Notes: generated by a model not told the origin, from the sequence alone. A stretch of DNA of 64,000 bases from CAVOEB01 sp965249645 (GCA_965249645.1 CBDFML010000001.1:1-64000), one strand, 5' to 3'; shown: positions 44,389 to 53,924, counted from the stretch's first letter. Made by a program: numbers and translations.

Positions 44389-45486
44389 GAGGGAGACGTT
44401 GATGGCCGAAGCCGAGGCGTTTTTACGACTGTCGAACATCACCAAGCAGTTCGGGAAGTTCACGGCGGTGAACGGTGTGGACCTCGACATCCGCGAGGGT
44501 GAGTTTTTCACGATCGTGGGACCGTCGGGATCGGGCAAGACGACGCTGCTTCGGATGCTGGCGGGGCTGGAGCGTCCGAGCGCGGGGGATGTTTATCTGC
44601 GGGGTCAGCGGATCACCGGCGTGCCGGCGAACCGGCGTCCGAGCTGCATGGTGTTTCAGTCTCTGGCGCTGTTCCACCATCGCACGGTGGGCCAGAACAT
44701 AGAGTTTTCGCTGAAGATGCGGAGAGTGTCGCGGGCCGCGCGGAAACAACGGGCAATGGAGCTTCTCGATATGCTCCAGCTGCCGGCGGACTATTACGCC
44801 AAGAACGTGACCAAATGCTCGGGCGGGGAACGCCAGCGTGTGGCGCTGGCACGGGCACTGGCGTCGGACCCTGAGATCCTGTTTTTCGACGAACCGCTCT
44901 CAGCCATCGACTATCGTTTGCGCAAGCTGTTGGAGGTGGAACTCAAAGATCTTCACCGGCGGACGGGAAAGACGTTCATGTACATCACGCATTCGCTGGA
45001 AGAGGCGATGGTGATGTCGGATCGGATCGGGATCATGCGCGAGGGCCAGATCATCCAGATCGGGTCGCCGAACGATATCTACACGCGCCCGCAAAGCCGA
45101 TTTGTCTCGCAGTTCATGGGCGAGGTGAACGTGTTGGCGGTGACCGCGTCGGGGGACAAGCTGGAGGCGTCGGACTACGGCGCCAGCCTGACCGCGCCTG
45201 CGGATCGGCCGTCCGGGTTTGAGCAGGGTCATCTGGTGATCCGGCCCGAATCGATCCGGTTTGTGAACGAGGGGGCGAGCGCGGAGAACCAGTTGACGGG
45301 GGTTTTGTACAACGAATACGCGATGGGCTCTCGGGTTCAGTACCATGTGCGGGTGGGCGAAGAGATGTTCACGGTGGAAAAGCTGCGTGAGCAGGCCTAC
45401 GCGGGCAGCCTGAACGACGAGGTGACGATCGGCTGGGACGCCAAGGACAGCGTGCTGGTGGCCGACTGATGTCCGACGCCTCTCAC
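44389..45486 (+). repeat. 1098-bp direct repeat, copy B (ATPase gene plus flanks)
   Basis: Partner of 40047-41144; one difference seen (A at 44723). The rest of the operon is diverged. Confidence 0.9.
44402..45469 (+). CDS. Polyamine-type ABC transporter ATPase, copy 2
   Basis: 355 residues, identical to copy 1 except for Arg instead of Gly at residue 108, between the Q-loop and the signature motif. All ATPase motifs are intact. The near-identity, in contrast to the diverged partner permeases, means the one ATPase sequence serves two different permease pairs. Confidence 0.95.
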   Translation: MAEAEAFLRLSNITKQFGKFTAVNGVDLDIREGEFFTIVGPSGSGKTTLLRMLAGLERPSAGDVYLRGQRITGVPANRRPSCMVFQSLALFHHRTVGQNIEFSLKMRRVSRAARKQRAMELLDMLQLPADYYAKNVTKCSGGERQRVALARALASDPEILFFDEPLSAIDYRLRKLLEVELKDLHRRTGKTFMYITHSLEEAMVMSDRIGIMREGQIIQIGSPNDIYTRPQSRFVSQFMGEVNVLAVTASGDKLEASDYGASLTAPADRPSGFEQGHLVIRPESIRFVNEGASAENQLTGVLYNEYAMGSRVQYHVRVGEEMFTVEKLREQAYAGSLNDEVTIGWDAKDSVLVAD

Positions 45487-46407
45487 GGAATGGCGGAAGA
45501 AAAGCGGGCGTCGGGGCCCGTGCTTGCGCCGCCCTCGCGCGCCGCACGCGTTGGCGACTGGTTCCGTCAGCCGGGGTTCATTAACGCGATCCCGGTGTTG
45601 GTGCTCTTTGCCATCGGCTTCGGGGCACCTTTGTTGATCGTGATAGAATTCAGCTTCCTGCCCGACCGGACATTCGGGTATCACGGCACCTGGACGCTTG
45701 AGAATTTCGAGCGGATCTTCAGCGAGACCTTCTATATTTCCTACGTCTGGTCGTTCGGGATGGCGGCCGCGACCGTGGCCATCCTGATGGTGATCTGCTA
45801 CCCGGCGGCCTACGGGATGGCCAAGCTGTTCGGCAAATGGTCGATCATCGTCACCTTCCTGTTTCTGATGCCGATGTTCGTCTCCGAGAATGTCCGCCTG
45901 TTCGGCTGGTTTTTATTCCATCTGCCGAAGTCGGGGGTGCTTGCGGGCATTATTAGAGAAGTCTTCGGGGCCGAGGATATCGGCACTCTCCTGTACACAC
46001 CGACCTCGATTATTTTTGGCTTGGTCTATGTCTACCTGCCATTCGTGCTGTTTCCGATGACACTCGGCATGGCGATGATCCCGAAGGATCTCGTAGAATC
46101 GGCTCGCGATCTGGGTGCTTCGCGCTTCCAGATTTTCCGCGAAATCGAAATCCCGATCGCCATGCCCGGTATTCTGGTCGGTGGCCTTCTCAGCTTCATC
46201 CTGGCGGTCGGCGCTATTTCCGAGGCCAAGGTTTTGGGCGGTATGGCGGTCATAACCATCGCTAACGAGATCCAGCATGAATTCACGTTTGCGCAGAACT
46301 GGCCCATGGGCTCGGCGCTGGCCACCATCATGATCGGGGTTATCGCCGTGATCGTGACCCTCGTGATGGGCCGGCTCGACCTCGATGCCCTGTTGGGGAG
46401 AAAGTAG
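45469..46407 (+). CDS. Polyamine-type ABC permease 2a
   Basis: A 312-residue permease with an EAA motif ESARDLGASRFQIFREIEIPIAMPG. The N-terminus carries an extra stretch of about 30 polar residues (SGPVLAPPSRAARVGDW) not present in copy 1. It starts on the ATPase stop. Confidence 0.92.
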   Translation: MSDASHGMAEEKRASGPVLAPPSRAARVGDWFRQPGFINAIPVLVLFAIGFGAPLLIVIEFSFLPDRTFGYHGTWTLENFERIFSETFYISYVWSFGMAAATVAILMVICYPAAYGMAKLFGKWSIIVTFLFLMPMFVSENVRLFGWFLFHLPKSGVLAGIIREVFGAEDIGTLLYTPTSIIFGLVYVYLPFVLFPMTLGMAMIPKDLVESARDLGASRFQIFREIEIPIAMPGILVGGLLSFILAVGAISEAKVLGGMAVITIANEIQHEFTFAQNWPMGSALATIMIGVIAVIVTLVMGRLDLDALLGRK

Positions 46408-46409
46408 CC

Positions 46410-47207
46410 ATGGAGAGCCCACGCTGGGTGAAATGGCTGATCGGCAGCTACACAGGCTTTCTCGTGCTGTTCATTTATGCGCCGATCATCTGCGTCATAA
46501 TGGCGTCGTTCAGCAAATCGCGCTTCTTCAAGTTCCCCTACAGCAATTTCACCACCAAGTGGTACGACAAGACCTTCGCGTCGCCGGCGGTCGAGGGTTT
46601 CTTAAGCAATTCGCTGCAGATCGGCGGTGTGGTCGCGGGCTTCGCCATCGTGCTCGGATTCCTTGGAGCGCTGGCTTTCGTGCGCTACGACTGGAAGGGT
46701 CAGAAGATCTTTCAAAAACTCATCTTGCTGCCGATTTTCTTCCCCCAGGCAGTGCTCGGGCTGGCGCTTTTGCTCTGGTTCACCTATGTCGGCATCATTC
46801 CCAACTGGTGGACGGCGGTGCTCGCCCATTTGGTCTGGATCGTGCCGATCGTCATCCTGGTGATCTCGATCCAGATGTACGGGTTCGATGCCTCGATGGA
46901 GGAGGCGGCCTACGATCTCGGGGCAAAACGCTGGCAGGTTTATTGGGAAGTGACCCTGCCTGTGCTGGCGCCGGGCGTGATCTCGGGAGGCCTGTGGGGC
47001 TTCCTGCTCTCGTGGGGCAATTTTCCGCTCTCGGCCTTTACAACGGGGGCGGACTCTACCTTGCCCGAATGGATCTTCGGCAAGATGATTGCGGCCTATA
47101 CGCCGATGATCCCCGCGATCGGCTCTCTGATCATTGCCGCCGTCGCGGTGCTGACCTTCGGTGGGTTCTTCGTATTGATCCTGATGCGCCGGCGGCACGC
47201 CGGATAA
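46410..47207 (+). CDS. Polyamine-type ABC permease 2b
   Basis: A 265-residue permease with EEAAYDLGAKRWQVYWEVTLPVLAPG, six helices predicted by hydrophobicity. It ends the second ABC operon; 150 bases separate it from the first amidotransferase-like gene. Confidence 0.92.
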   Translation: MESPRWVKWLIGSYTGFLVLFIYAPIICVIMASFSKSRFFKFPYSNFTTKWYDKTFASPAVEGFLSNSLQIGGVVAGFAIVLGFLGALAFVRYDWKGQKIFQKLILLPIFFPQAVLGLALLLWFTYVGIIPNWWTAVLAHLVWIVPIVILVISIQMYGFDASMEEAAYDLGAKRWQVYWEVTLPVLAPGVISGGLWGFLLSWGNFPLSAFTTGADSTLPEWIFGKMIAAYTPMIPAIGSLIIAAVAVLTFGGFFVLILMRRRHAG

Positions 47208-47357
47208 GCCCGGCCGGGTGGAGATTACCCGCGGGCGATTTCCCATGACGTTCCGGTGATGTCCGGTGTGACGATAGCGGATCTGAACTGTCGCACCCTT
47301 GGCTGGCCAAATTACGAGGGGTAGGCTTGGATTGACACGCAGGGTCGAGGTCCGCCG

Positions 47358-48083
47358 ATGAAAATTCTAGCCGTCATGCCAGATGCATCCGACCCGCCGG
47401 GCGCCACTTTGGAAGCCTGCGCAGCGCGCCACGGGGTCGCCATCGAATCATGCGTTCCGCCTGACGGCGATTCTCTGCCGCTGGATGACGGCGGCTATTT
47501 CGGGCTGATCGTTCTCGGTGGGCCGCAAAGCGCCTATAACCGGGCCACGGATCCCTTCCTGCAGGACACGGATCGGTTGATCCGTCACTTCCACGATGCC
47601 GAAAAGCCGGTGCTGGGAATTTGCCTCGGAGCGCAAATGATCGCCGCTGCCTTCGGAGCGCGGTGCTATAAAGGAGCGGAGCCGGAGCGAGGATTTCATC
47701 GCGTCTACCCGACCGCAGCGGCGGCGGACGATCCGCTGCTGCCGCCAATCCCCGGCGATGGCATGCGTCTTTGGCAGTTTCACCGCGACAGCTTCGATCT
47801 GCCCGAAGGCGCGGTCCGTCTCATACGTGGCGAGACGTACGAAAACCAGGTATTTCGTCTGGGCACAGCGACTTATGGCTTTCAGCCCCATATCGAGGCG
47901 ACGACCGACAGTCTGAAAGTCTGGTTGCACGAAGGGCCTGGTATCGGCTACCGGAAGCGAATTCCGGAGACCTGGGCCGAGATCGATGCCGAGACCCATC
48001 TCTGCGACGAAGTGCATCGACCCCTGGCCCTGGCATTCGGCGACGGTTGGTTCACGTTGGTCGTCCGACGGGCTGAGATATGA
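47358..48083 (+). CDS. Class I glutamine amidotransferase-like protein, copy 1
   Basis: A 241-residue protein with the GATase1 fold. The nucleophile C89 is in LGICLGAQ and the His-Glu pair H178/E180 in GFQPHIE, so the full triad is present. No synthetase domain is attached. Relatives include the GMP-synthase-like amidotransferase proteins and gamma-glutamyl amine hydrolases; substrate unknown. It shares its last bases with the start of copy 2 (ATGA). Confidence 0.85.
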   Translation: MKILAVMPDASDPPGATLEACAARHGVAIESCVPPDGDSLPLDDGGYFGLIVLGGPQSAYNRATDPFLQDTDRLIRHFHDAEKPVLGICLGAQMIAAAFGARCYKGAEPERGFHRVYPTAAAADDPLLPPIPGDGMRLWQFHRDSFDLPEGAVRLIRGETYENQVFRLGTATYGFQPHIEATTDSLKVWLHEGPGIGYRKRIPETWAEIDAETHLCDEVHRPLALAFGDGWFTLVVRRAEI

Positions 48084-48811
48084 AGGTGCTGGCCGTTCTC
48101 GGCTCCCGTTGGGGGCCGCCTGATCGTTATCTCGAGGCGTCCGCAGCAACACTCGGGGTCGCAATCGACGCCCGCACGCCGCCAGATGGAGATGACCTGC
48201 CTGTCGACGAGGCTGAGCATGACGGCTTGATCATCCTGGGTGGACCGCAGAGCGCCTATGAGTTCGACGAGCATCCGTTCCTGCGCCGATGCGACCACCT
48301 GGTTCGGCGCTTTCATGATGCAGGCAAGCCCATCCTGGGCATCTGCCTCGGAGCACAGTTGATCGCGGTATCTCTGGGTGGGCGATGCTACAAAGGTCAT
48401 ATCGACGAACTCGGCATCCATCGGGTCTATCCGACGACCGGTGCAGCGGTCGATCCGCTTCTTCCGTCGATGCCCGACGAGGGAATTCGTACCCTGCAGT
48501 TTCACTTCGACACATTCGACCTGCCCGGCAACGCGGTGCGACTCATGCGCGGGGATAACTACGACAATCAGGCGTTCCGCATGGGTGAATCCACCTACGG
48601 CTTCCAGCCCCATTTCGAGATTTCTCCGGACGGACTTCGGACCTGGCTCTACCAGGGTCCGGGCGCGACATTCCTGAAGGATCGCCCTGAGGTGCTCGCC
48701 GAACTCGACGCCAACATAGAGTTGTGCGGCGAGGTGCACGGGTCATTCACCACGACGGTCGGTGAGCGATGGTTCGACTTGGTCGTCAAGCGTCACGGAC
48801 GGCCTGTATGA
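48080..48811 (+). CDS. Class I glutamine amidotransferase-like protein, copy 2
   Basis: A 243-residue tandem paralogue of the previous gene. The triad is C89 (LGICLGAQ) and H178/E180 (GFQPHFE), at the same numbers with no gap in the first 180 residues. The two proteins are clearly diverged, so they may act on different gamma-glutamyl or amide substrates. Confidence 0.85.
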   Translation: MKVLAVLGSRWGPPDRYLEASAATLGVAIDARTPPDGDDLPVDEAEHDGLIILGGPQSAYEFDEHPFLRRCDHLVRRFHDAGKPILGICLGAQLIAVSLGGRCYKGHIDELGIHRVYPTTGAAVDPLLPSMPDEGIRTLQFHFDTFDLPGNAVRLMRGDNYDNQAFRMGESTYGFQPHFEISPDGLRTWLYQGPGATFLKDRPEVLAELDANIELCGEVHGSFTTTVGERWFDLVVKRHGRPV

Positions 48812-48879
48812 TACTTTGTCAGTGTATTGACATGACAAATCCGAGCGGGCCTCGACACCCGATTCGGGGGGGCTGAGAG

Positions 48880-49890
48880 ATGCAATGCGTGATTCACGAG
48901 AGAGTGCTCGGGTTGGACGGCTTGACCCTGGCAGACCGGTCGGCCCCCGTTCCAGGTCCGGGCGAGGTGTTAATCGAAATCCGCGCCGCGGCGCTTAACC
49001 ACCGTGATATCTGGACCTGTCTGGGGCGGGATATGGAAAAGCCCGCCGCAATTCTGGGGTCGGATGGCGCCGGCGTGATCATCGGCCGAGGCCCCGAGGT
49101 CGAGGATATCGACAAGGGTGCGGAGGTTGTCGTCAACCCGACCCTCGATTGGCCGGACGAACCCAACAGCCCGCCCCGTGGCGGCTATGACGGGCTGCTC
49201 ATCGGCTATCCCACAGACGGCACCCTCGCGAAATACGCCGTGGTGCCGCGTGCGAACGTGGAGCCCAAGCCCGCCCATTTGAGCTGGGAACAGGCCGCGG
49301 CCATGCCGTTGGTCGGGATTACGACCTATCGGGCGCTGTTTACCGAGGGGGAATTGCAAAGCGGGCAGACGGTCGTCATTCCCGGGATTGGCGCGGGCAC
49401 CTCGATCACGGCGCTCCAGCTTGCCAAGGCGGCAGGGGCGCGGGTCGTCGTGACCTCGCGAAGCCCGGAAAAAGGCGAGCGGGCGCAGCCGCTCGGTGCC
49501 GATTTGGCCCTGACCAGCGACGCCGAATGGGCGCCGACGGTGCGCGAATTCACCGGCGGCGCAGGTGCCGATCTGGTTATAGAATCCGTGGGTGCGCCGA
49601 CCTGGAATCAATCGGTGGCCTGCCTGCGCCAGGGCGGCCGGTTGGTGGTGTTCGACGCGACGGCGGGCGATCTCGTCGAGATCGATCTGGCCTATGTGTT
49701 TTTGCACTGGATCAGCATTCGCGGCACCACCATGGGCAACACCGCGGAATGCCGGGCGATGTTCGCGATGATCGCACGGCACGGGATCGAGCCTGTTATC
49801 GACCGGGTGTTTCCGCTGAGCGAAGGCGTCGAGGCGATCCGCTACCTCGATGCTGGAACGCACTTCGGCAAGATCGTGGTGCGCCCCTAG
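48880..49890 (+). CDS. Medium-chain dehydrogenase/reductase (zinc alcohol dehydrogenase-like)
   Basis: A 336-residue NAD(P)-dependent MDR protein. The N-terminal GroES-like domain has AALNHRDIWTCLGRD and LGSDGAGVI; the Rossmann part has TVVIPGIGAGTSITALQLAKAAGA. The usual first zinc-ligand Cys/His pattern is not clearly complete (no CxxH at the catalytic position except CLGRD), so it may be a quinone-oxidoreductase-like, non-zinc member. Substrate unknown. Confidence 0.85.
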   Translation: MQCVIHERVLGLDGLTLADRSAPVPGPGEVLIEIRAAALNHRDIWTCLGRDMEKPAAILGSDGAGVIIGRGPEVEDIDKGAEVVVNPTLDWPDEPNSPPRGGYDGLLIGYPTDGTLAKYAVVPRANVEPKPAHLSWEQAAAMPLVGITTYRALFTEGELQSGQTVVIPGIGAGTSITALQLAKAAGARVVVTSRSPEKGERAQPLGADLALTSDAEWAPTVREFTGGAGADLVIESVGAPTWNQSVACLRQGGRLVVFDATAGDLVEIDLAYVFLHWISIRGTTMGNTAECRAMFAMIARHGIEPVIDRVFPLSEGVEAIRYLDAGTHFGKIVVRP

Positions 49891-49892
49891 CG

Positions 49893-51020
49893 TTAACCCG
49901 CAGAAGCCGTGAAGCGTTTGATGCTCATGGCCGAAATATCGGTCGAAGTGACATCGTTCGCAGCCAGCTCGGCGAGCACGGCGCCGGTGGCCGGCCCGAG
50001 CTGGAAGCCGTGACCCGAAAATCCGATGGCATGGAACAGACCCGGCGTCGTCGCGCTAGGGCCGATAACCGGATAGCCGTCCGGCGTTCTGCCTTCGATG
50101 CCGGTCCAGGTGCGAATAACGTTCACCCCCGCGATCGCAGGCACGAGGTGCACGGCATCGTTGAGGTTTGCAAGCGTATCGGTGGGCCGGACCTTCGTGA
50201 GCCCGCTCGCTAGGTCGACCTCACCGCCACCGCCGTTCCCAAGAATGATGTTGCCCCGCGGAATCTGGCGCGCATAGAGATCGCCGCCCACCACGCCCAG
50301 CACGGGCTTGAGAAAATAGGGGCAGGGCTCGGTGACCGCCATTTGCGGCGCGAGCGGGACGATGGGCACCCTCTCGCCGAACAGGGCCGCAATCTCTGCG
50401 CCCCAACCGCCCGCGCAGTTGAGCAGCCGGTTTGCCCGGACCGTCAACCCGGTTTCAGTGGCGATCTCGAAGCCATCGCCGATTGCCTCGGCGTGAATGA
50501 CCCTTTCCCCTTCACGCAAATCCGCGCCAGCGGCCCGCGCGGCCTTGGCGAAGGCCGGGCCGACGAGGCGCGGGTTGGCCTGGCCGTCCGACGGGCAGTA
50601 CCAGGCGGCGTAGGCCCATTCACCCGCCCAGTCGTACCGTTCCATCAGTGCATTTCGGCTGAGCCGCTCGAGACTGAGGCCGTAAGGGGCCGCGGCCTCG
50701 GCATAGGCGTCGAGAATTGCGAGTTCGTTCGCGTTGCGAGCAAACTTCAGGTGGCCGGTCACCGTGAATTCGCAGTCCGTGCCCAGCCAGTCCTCAAGCT
50801 TGTGCCAGTAATCCACCAGCGATCGTGTGGCGAGGGGCATCTCTTCGATATGGCGGCCGTTTCGTCGCACCCCGCCGAAATTCACGCCGCTCGCCCCGGC
50901 GCCGGCAAATCCCTTGTCGAGAAGCGTTATCGGAACATTGCGTCGGGCAAGATGCAGTGCGGCGGAGCAGCCGGCGACGCCGCCCCCCACGATTGCGACC
51001 TCGGTGTCGATTCGACTCAC
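49893..51020 (-). CDS. FAD-dependent oxidoreductase, DAO/opine-dehydrogenase beta-subunit type
   Basis: A 375-residue flavoprotein. It begins TEVAIVGGGVAGCSAALHLARR (GxGxxG) and ends with the DAO-family segment PVIGPSATTPGLFHAIGFSGHGFQLGPATG. It matches the B/C subunit of multi-subunit dehydrogenases (octopine/nopaline, hydrogen cyanide synthase HcnC or D-hydroxyproline type). The GTG start at 51020 overlaps the stop of the preceding gene (GTGA). Confidence 0.85.
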   Translation of the reverse strand: MSRIDTEVAIVGGGVAGCSAALHLARRNVPITLLDKGFAGAGASGVNFGGVRRNGRHIEEMPLATRSLVDYWHKLEDWLGTDCEFTVTGHLKFARNANELAILDAYAEAAAPYGLSLERLSRNALMERYDWAGEWAYAAWYCPSDGQANPRLVGPAFAKAARAAGADLREGERVIHAEAIGDGFEIATETGLTVRANRLLNCAGGWGAEIAALFGERVPIVPLAPQMAVTEPCPYFLKPVLGVVGGDLYARQIPRGNIILGNGGGGEVDLASGLTKVRPTDTLANLNDAVHLVPAIAGVNVIRTWTGIEGRTPDGYPVIGPSATTPGLFHAIGFSGHGFQLGPATGAVLAELAANDVTSTDISAMSIKRFTASAG

Positions 51021-52384
51021 GATGCCAGCTCCGGGATCGGCAGCGGCTTGACCGGCGCTTGGCCTCGCAGACGACCGACCGCGGCCGCTTCGCAGCCCAG
51101 CTGTTCCGCTAGAACCTCGGCCGCCGCAGCGTGGCAGATCCGGCCCTGGCAGCGCCCCATGCCAACGCGGCTGAAGGCTTTCGCGCGGTTCATCTCGGTG
51201 GCGCCAAGATCGCGGGCTAGGGCGCGAAATTCTCCCGCCCGGATCGCCTCGCAGCGGCACAGCAGCACGTCGTCGCCGAGGTGTTCCGCGAGATGTCGCG
51301 GAAACGGAAAGGCAGTTTCGAGGCCACGGCGAAATCGTCGCATGCGGGCGAGTTCCCGGCGCAACCGCACCATCCGGCGCGTATTCACTGCCTGACCATA
51401 GTCGGTCAGCAGGGCAAGAGCGGCCAGTTCGCCCCGCCGTTCGGCAGCGTCTGCTCCCGAAATTCCAGCGCCGTCTCCTGCCAGATAGATATTTATTATG
51501 CTGGCGCGACCATCGCCGTCCGCTGCCGGATACCATTGATATCCCAGTGGATCGAACTCGAACGCGCAGCCCAGAAGATCGGCAAGTTGGGTCTCGGAGC
51601 GCAAACTGTAACCGAAGGCCAGCGCGTCGCACGCGACATGACGCTCGCGGCCGCCTCTGTCGCGGTAGCGCAAGCCGCGGACCCGGTTTTCGCCGTCGAC
51701 GCCCATCGGCGTAATGTCTCCGCGCACGGGAACGCCGCGCAGTGTGAGCCAGCTTCGGTAATAGAGGCCCTTCGCAAAGGTCGCTCCGCCGCACAACAGG
51801 TCGGGCAGGGCGCGAACCCCGTCGCTCAGGCGAGCCGTATCAAGTACTGCAGCAACCTCCATGCCATGCGCAGCGTATTGATAGGCAACGAGATAGAGCA
51901 ACGGCCCCGTGCCCAGCAGCGCGACGCGGTCGCCGATGGCGCAGCCTTGGTATTTGTAGGCGATCTGGGCGGCGCCGAGAGTATAGACCCCCGGTGTCGT
52001 CCAGCCGGGGAAGGGGATGATGCGGTCCATGGCGCCAGTGGCGAGCAGGATCGCATCGTAGGGGATGCGGTCCAGCGTGCCGTCGCTATGGCGCGTGCAG
52101 GCCTCGTCGTCAAAGACGTTCCAGACCAGGGTATCGGGCCGATAGTCGACCGTTCCACCCAGATTATCGAAGCTTTGGTGCAGGTCGCGAGCCTTGACGG
52201 CTTCGAAACCGTACAGGTCTTTCGCCGGACGGGAAAACTCCAGCGGTGGCCGCCGGTAAATCTGACCCCCGCTGCGAGGTGCTTCATCGACAACGACCGG
52301 CCGCAGGCCCGCGGCAGCGAGAGTGGCGGCAGCACGGCTGCCGGCCGGTCCTGCGCCGACGATCAGAACACGGGGGGCGGTCAT
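51017..52384 (-). CDS. FAD/NAD-type oxidoreductase with BFD-like [2Fe-2S] end, opine-dehydrogenase alpha-subunit type
   Basis: A 455-residue protein with a Rossmann start VLIVGAGPAGSRAAATLAAAG, a second NAD-like loop VALLGTGPLLYLVAYQYAAHG and a C-terminal BFD-type cysteine cluster (LLCRCEAIRAGEF and GMGRCQGRIC). This combination is that of OoxA/HcnB-like subunits. The start chosen overlaps the end of the ferredoxin-like subunit. Together the three genes encode one membrane-associated or soluble dehydrogenase complex. Confidence 0.85.
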   Translation of the reverse strand: MTAPRVLIVGAGPAGSRAAATLAAAGLRPVVVDEAPRSGGQIYRRPPLEFSRPAKDLYGFEAVKARDLHQSFDNLGGTVDYRPDTLVWNVFDDEACTRHSDGTLDRIPYDAILLATGAMDRIIPFPGWTTPGVYTLGAAQIAYKYQGCAIGDRVALLGTGPLLYLVAYQYAAHGMEVAAVLDTARLSDGVRALPDLLCGGATFAKGLYYRSWLTLRGVPVRGDITPMGVDGENRVRGLRYRDRGGRERHVACDALAFGYSLRSETQLADLLGCAFEFDPLGYQWYPAADGDGRASIINIYLAGDGAGISGADAAERRGELAALALLTDYGQAVNTRRMVRLRRELARMRRFRRGLETAFPFPRHLAEHLGDDVLLCRCEAIRAGEFRALARDLGATEMNRAKAFSRVGMGRCQGRICHAAAAEVLAEQLGCEAAAVGRLRGQAPVKPLPIPELAS

Positions 52385-52674
52385 GGAGCCGTCCGCGGTC
52401 TGCGCACCCGCAACCCATCGGTGACAAACGTGCTGCAGGCTTGAACGCGCCCGCCCGCTTCGAGATCGATCCAGCAATCCTGGCAGGCGCCCATCAGGCA
52501 GAAGCCGGCGCGGGCGCCGTCGCCAAATTCAGAATCTCTTAGGCGATGGCCAGTGGTGAGCAGGGCGGTGAGAAGCGTATCGCCGGCTAGGGCTTCAACC
52601 GGCTCGCCGTCGACGACGATAACCACTCGTTTTCGATCGGTCTCAGCGAGGCGCCGGAACAGCGCGTCCGTCAT
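52381..52674 (-). CDS. Small [2Fe-2S] subunit (HcnA/OoxX-type)
   Basis: A 97-residue ferredoxin-like protein. C59, C64, C67 and C80 (GFCLMGACQDCW and VQACST) fit the plant-type C-x4-C-x2-C...C cluster. It is the first gene of the three-gene dehydrogenase operon, ending in an overlap with the alpha subunit. The ATG 52674 is preferred; the frame is open 26 codons further. Confidence 0.85.
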   Translation of the reverse strand: MTDALFRRLAETDRKRVVIVVDGEPVEALAGDTLLTALLTTGHRLRDSEFGDGARAGFCLMGACQDCWIDLEAGGRVQACSTFVTDGLRVRRPRTAP

Positions 52675-52771
52675 GGTGTGTCCGATGGCCGTTATCTTTT
52701 TTCGCGCCGCCTGGCGCAGCGCAGGCTTAGCGCAATTCGAGGCAGCCGACAATCACTGCATCACACAACGC

Positions 52772-53899
52772 TCATGGGGCGTCACGGCGGTAGACGCGAC
52801 CCTTCCATTGAGAGCGCCTTCCCTGCCAGTAGCGGATTGCCGAACTCCAGGTCATGGCCAGGTAGAGCGCTCCAGTAATCGGCATAAGCAGGGCGAGTAG
52901 GGGCGAGAGCCCATAATAGCGGAGCGTTGGGACGTAGCTCGCGACCATGGTGGCGATGCCGACAGCCCCGAGCAGCGTGACGCCCGTTCCCGAAAACGCC
53001 ACGAGCGCCAGTAGGGGCATGCCGCCGGCCAGCACAAAGATGACTGTGACGGCCAACAGCAGGGCGGTCGAGTAACGCAACTGGGTGAACGCGTTGCGGG
53101 CAACCATATCCCAGATATCGCCAAGCACGGGGTAGGGGCGGAGGCTGACGGCGGAATGGGTCAAGCCGATCCAGGTACGATAGCCTGCGCGTTTGACAGC
53201 GTCGGCCAGCGCGCAGTCGTCGATTAACGCGCCTTGGACCGCGCCGAAACCGCCAATTTTCTCGATCGCCTGGGCTTCCACCAGGATGCAACCTCCGGCA
53301 CCCGCAGCGACCGGGCCGCGTTTCGCATTCGATAGCGCGAAGGGGTAGAGCAGCTTGAAGAAATAGACGAATGCGGGCATCAACAGGATTTCCCACCAAC
53401 TGATCATGCGCAGCCGGGCGATCAGCGAAACGAACGCCGCGTCGGTATCGCCCCGGTGCCGACACAACGCAGAAATCGTTCCGGGTTCCAACCGGATATC
53501 TGCGTCAAGCAACAACAGAAGTGGTGTAATGGCGTGCTTGCGGCCCTGTTCGAGAGCCCACAGCTTTCCGCTCCAGCCCTCCGGTAGGGGCTCCCCGTCG
53601 ACGATCTCCAGACTCTCGGATGTGGCGGCACGGGCGGTTTGGGCGGTGCCGTCGTCGGACTGGTCGTCGATCAGGACAATACGCAGGTTAGATCCTTGCG
53701 CGGCGAGTGCGGCGAGTACTTCGCCTATGACACTCGCTTCGTTGCGGGCCGGAATCAGGACAGTCAGGTCGGAGAGGTCGGGTGCGGGCTCGCTGCGTGT
53801 GGCGTCGAGGGTTTCGCGGGTGCTCCAGGGCCGCCAGGGCAAGAGCAGAATGACGAGCCAGATGGCCGCGCCGGCCGCGGTGAGGATCAGTCCGCTCAC
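52772..53899 (-). CDS. hpnB: Hopanoid-associated glycosyltransferase HpnB
   Basis: A 375-residue family-2 glycosyltransferase with an N-terminal membrane helix, GT-A domain (TVLIPARNEASVIGEVLAAL; DxD-like LLLDADIRLEPG) and four or so C-terminal membrane helices. The SWWEILLMPAFVYFFKLLYPF segment and the overall plan match HpnB of hopanoid clusters. No other hopanoid gene is nearby. GTG start. A functional role in hopanoid side-chain synthesis is inferred from the family. Confidence 0.8.
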   Translation of the reverse strand: MSGLILTAAGAAIWLVILLLPWRPWSTRETLDATRSEPAPDLSDLTVLIPARNEASVIGEVLAALAAQGSNLRIVLIDDQSDDGTAQTARAATSESLEIVDGEPLPEGWSGKLWALEQGRKHAITPLLLLLDADIRLEPGTISALCRHRGDTDAAFVSLIARLRMISWWEILLMPAFVYFFKLLYPFALSNAKRGPVAAGAGGCILVEAQAIEKIGGFGAVQGALIDDCALADAVKRAGYRTWIGLTHSAVSLRPYPVLGDIWDMVARNAFTQLRYSTALLLAVTVIFVLAGGMPLLALVAFSGTGVTLLGAVGIATMVASYVPTLRYYGLSPLLALLMPITGALYLAMTWSSAIRYWQGRRSQWKGRVYRRDAP

Positions 53900-53924
53900 A
53901 CCCTGCCGCCTGCCGAGCGCCTCC

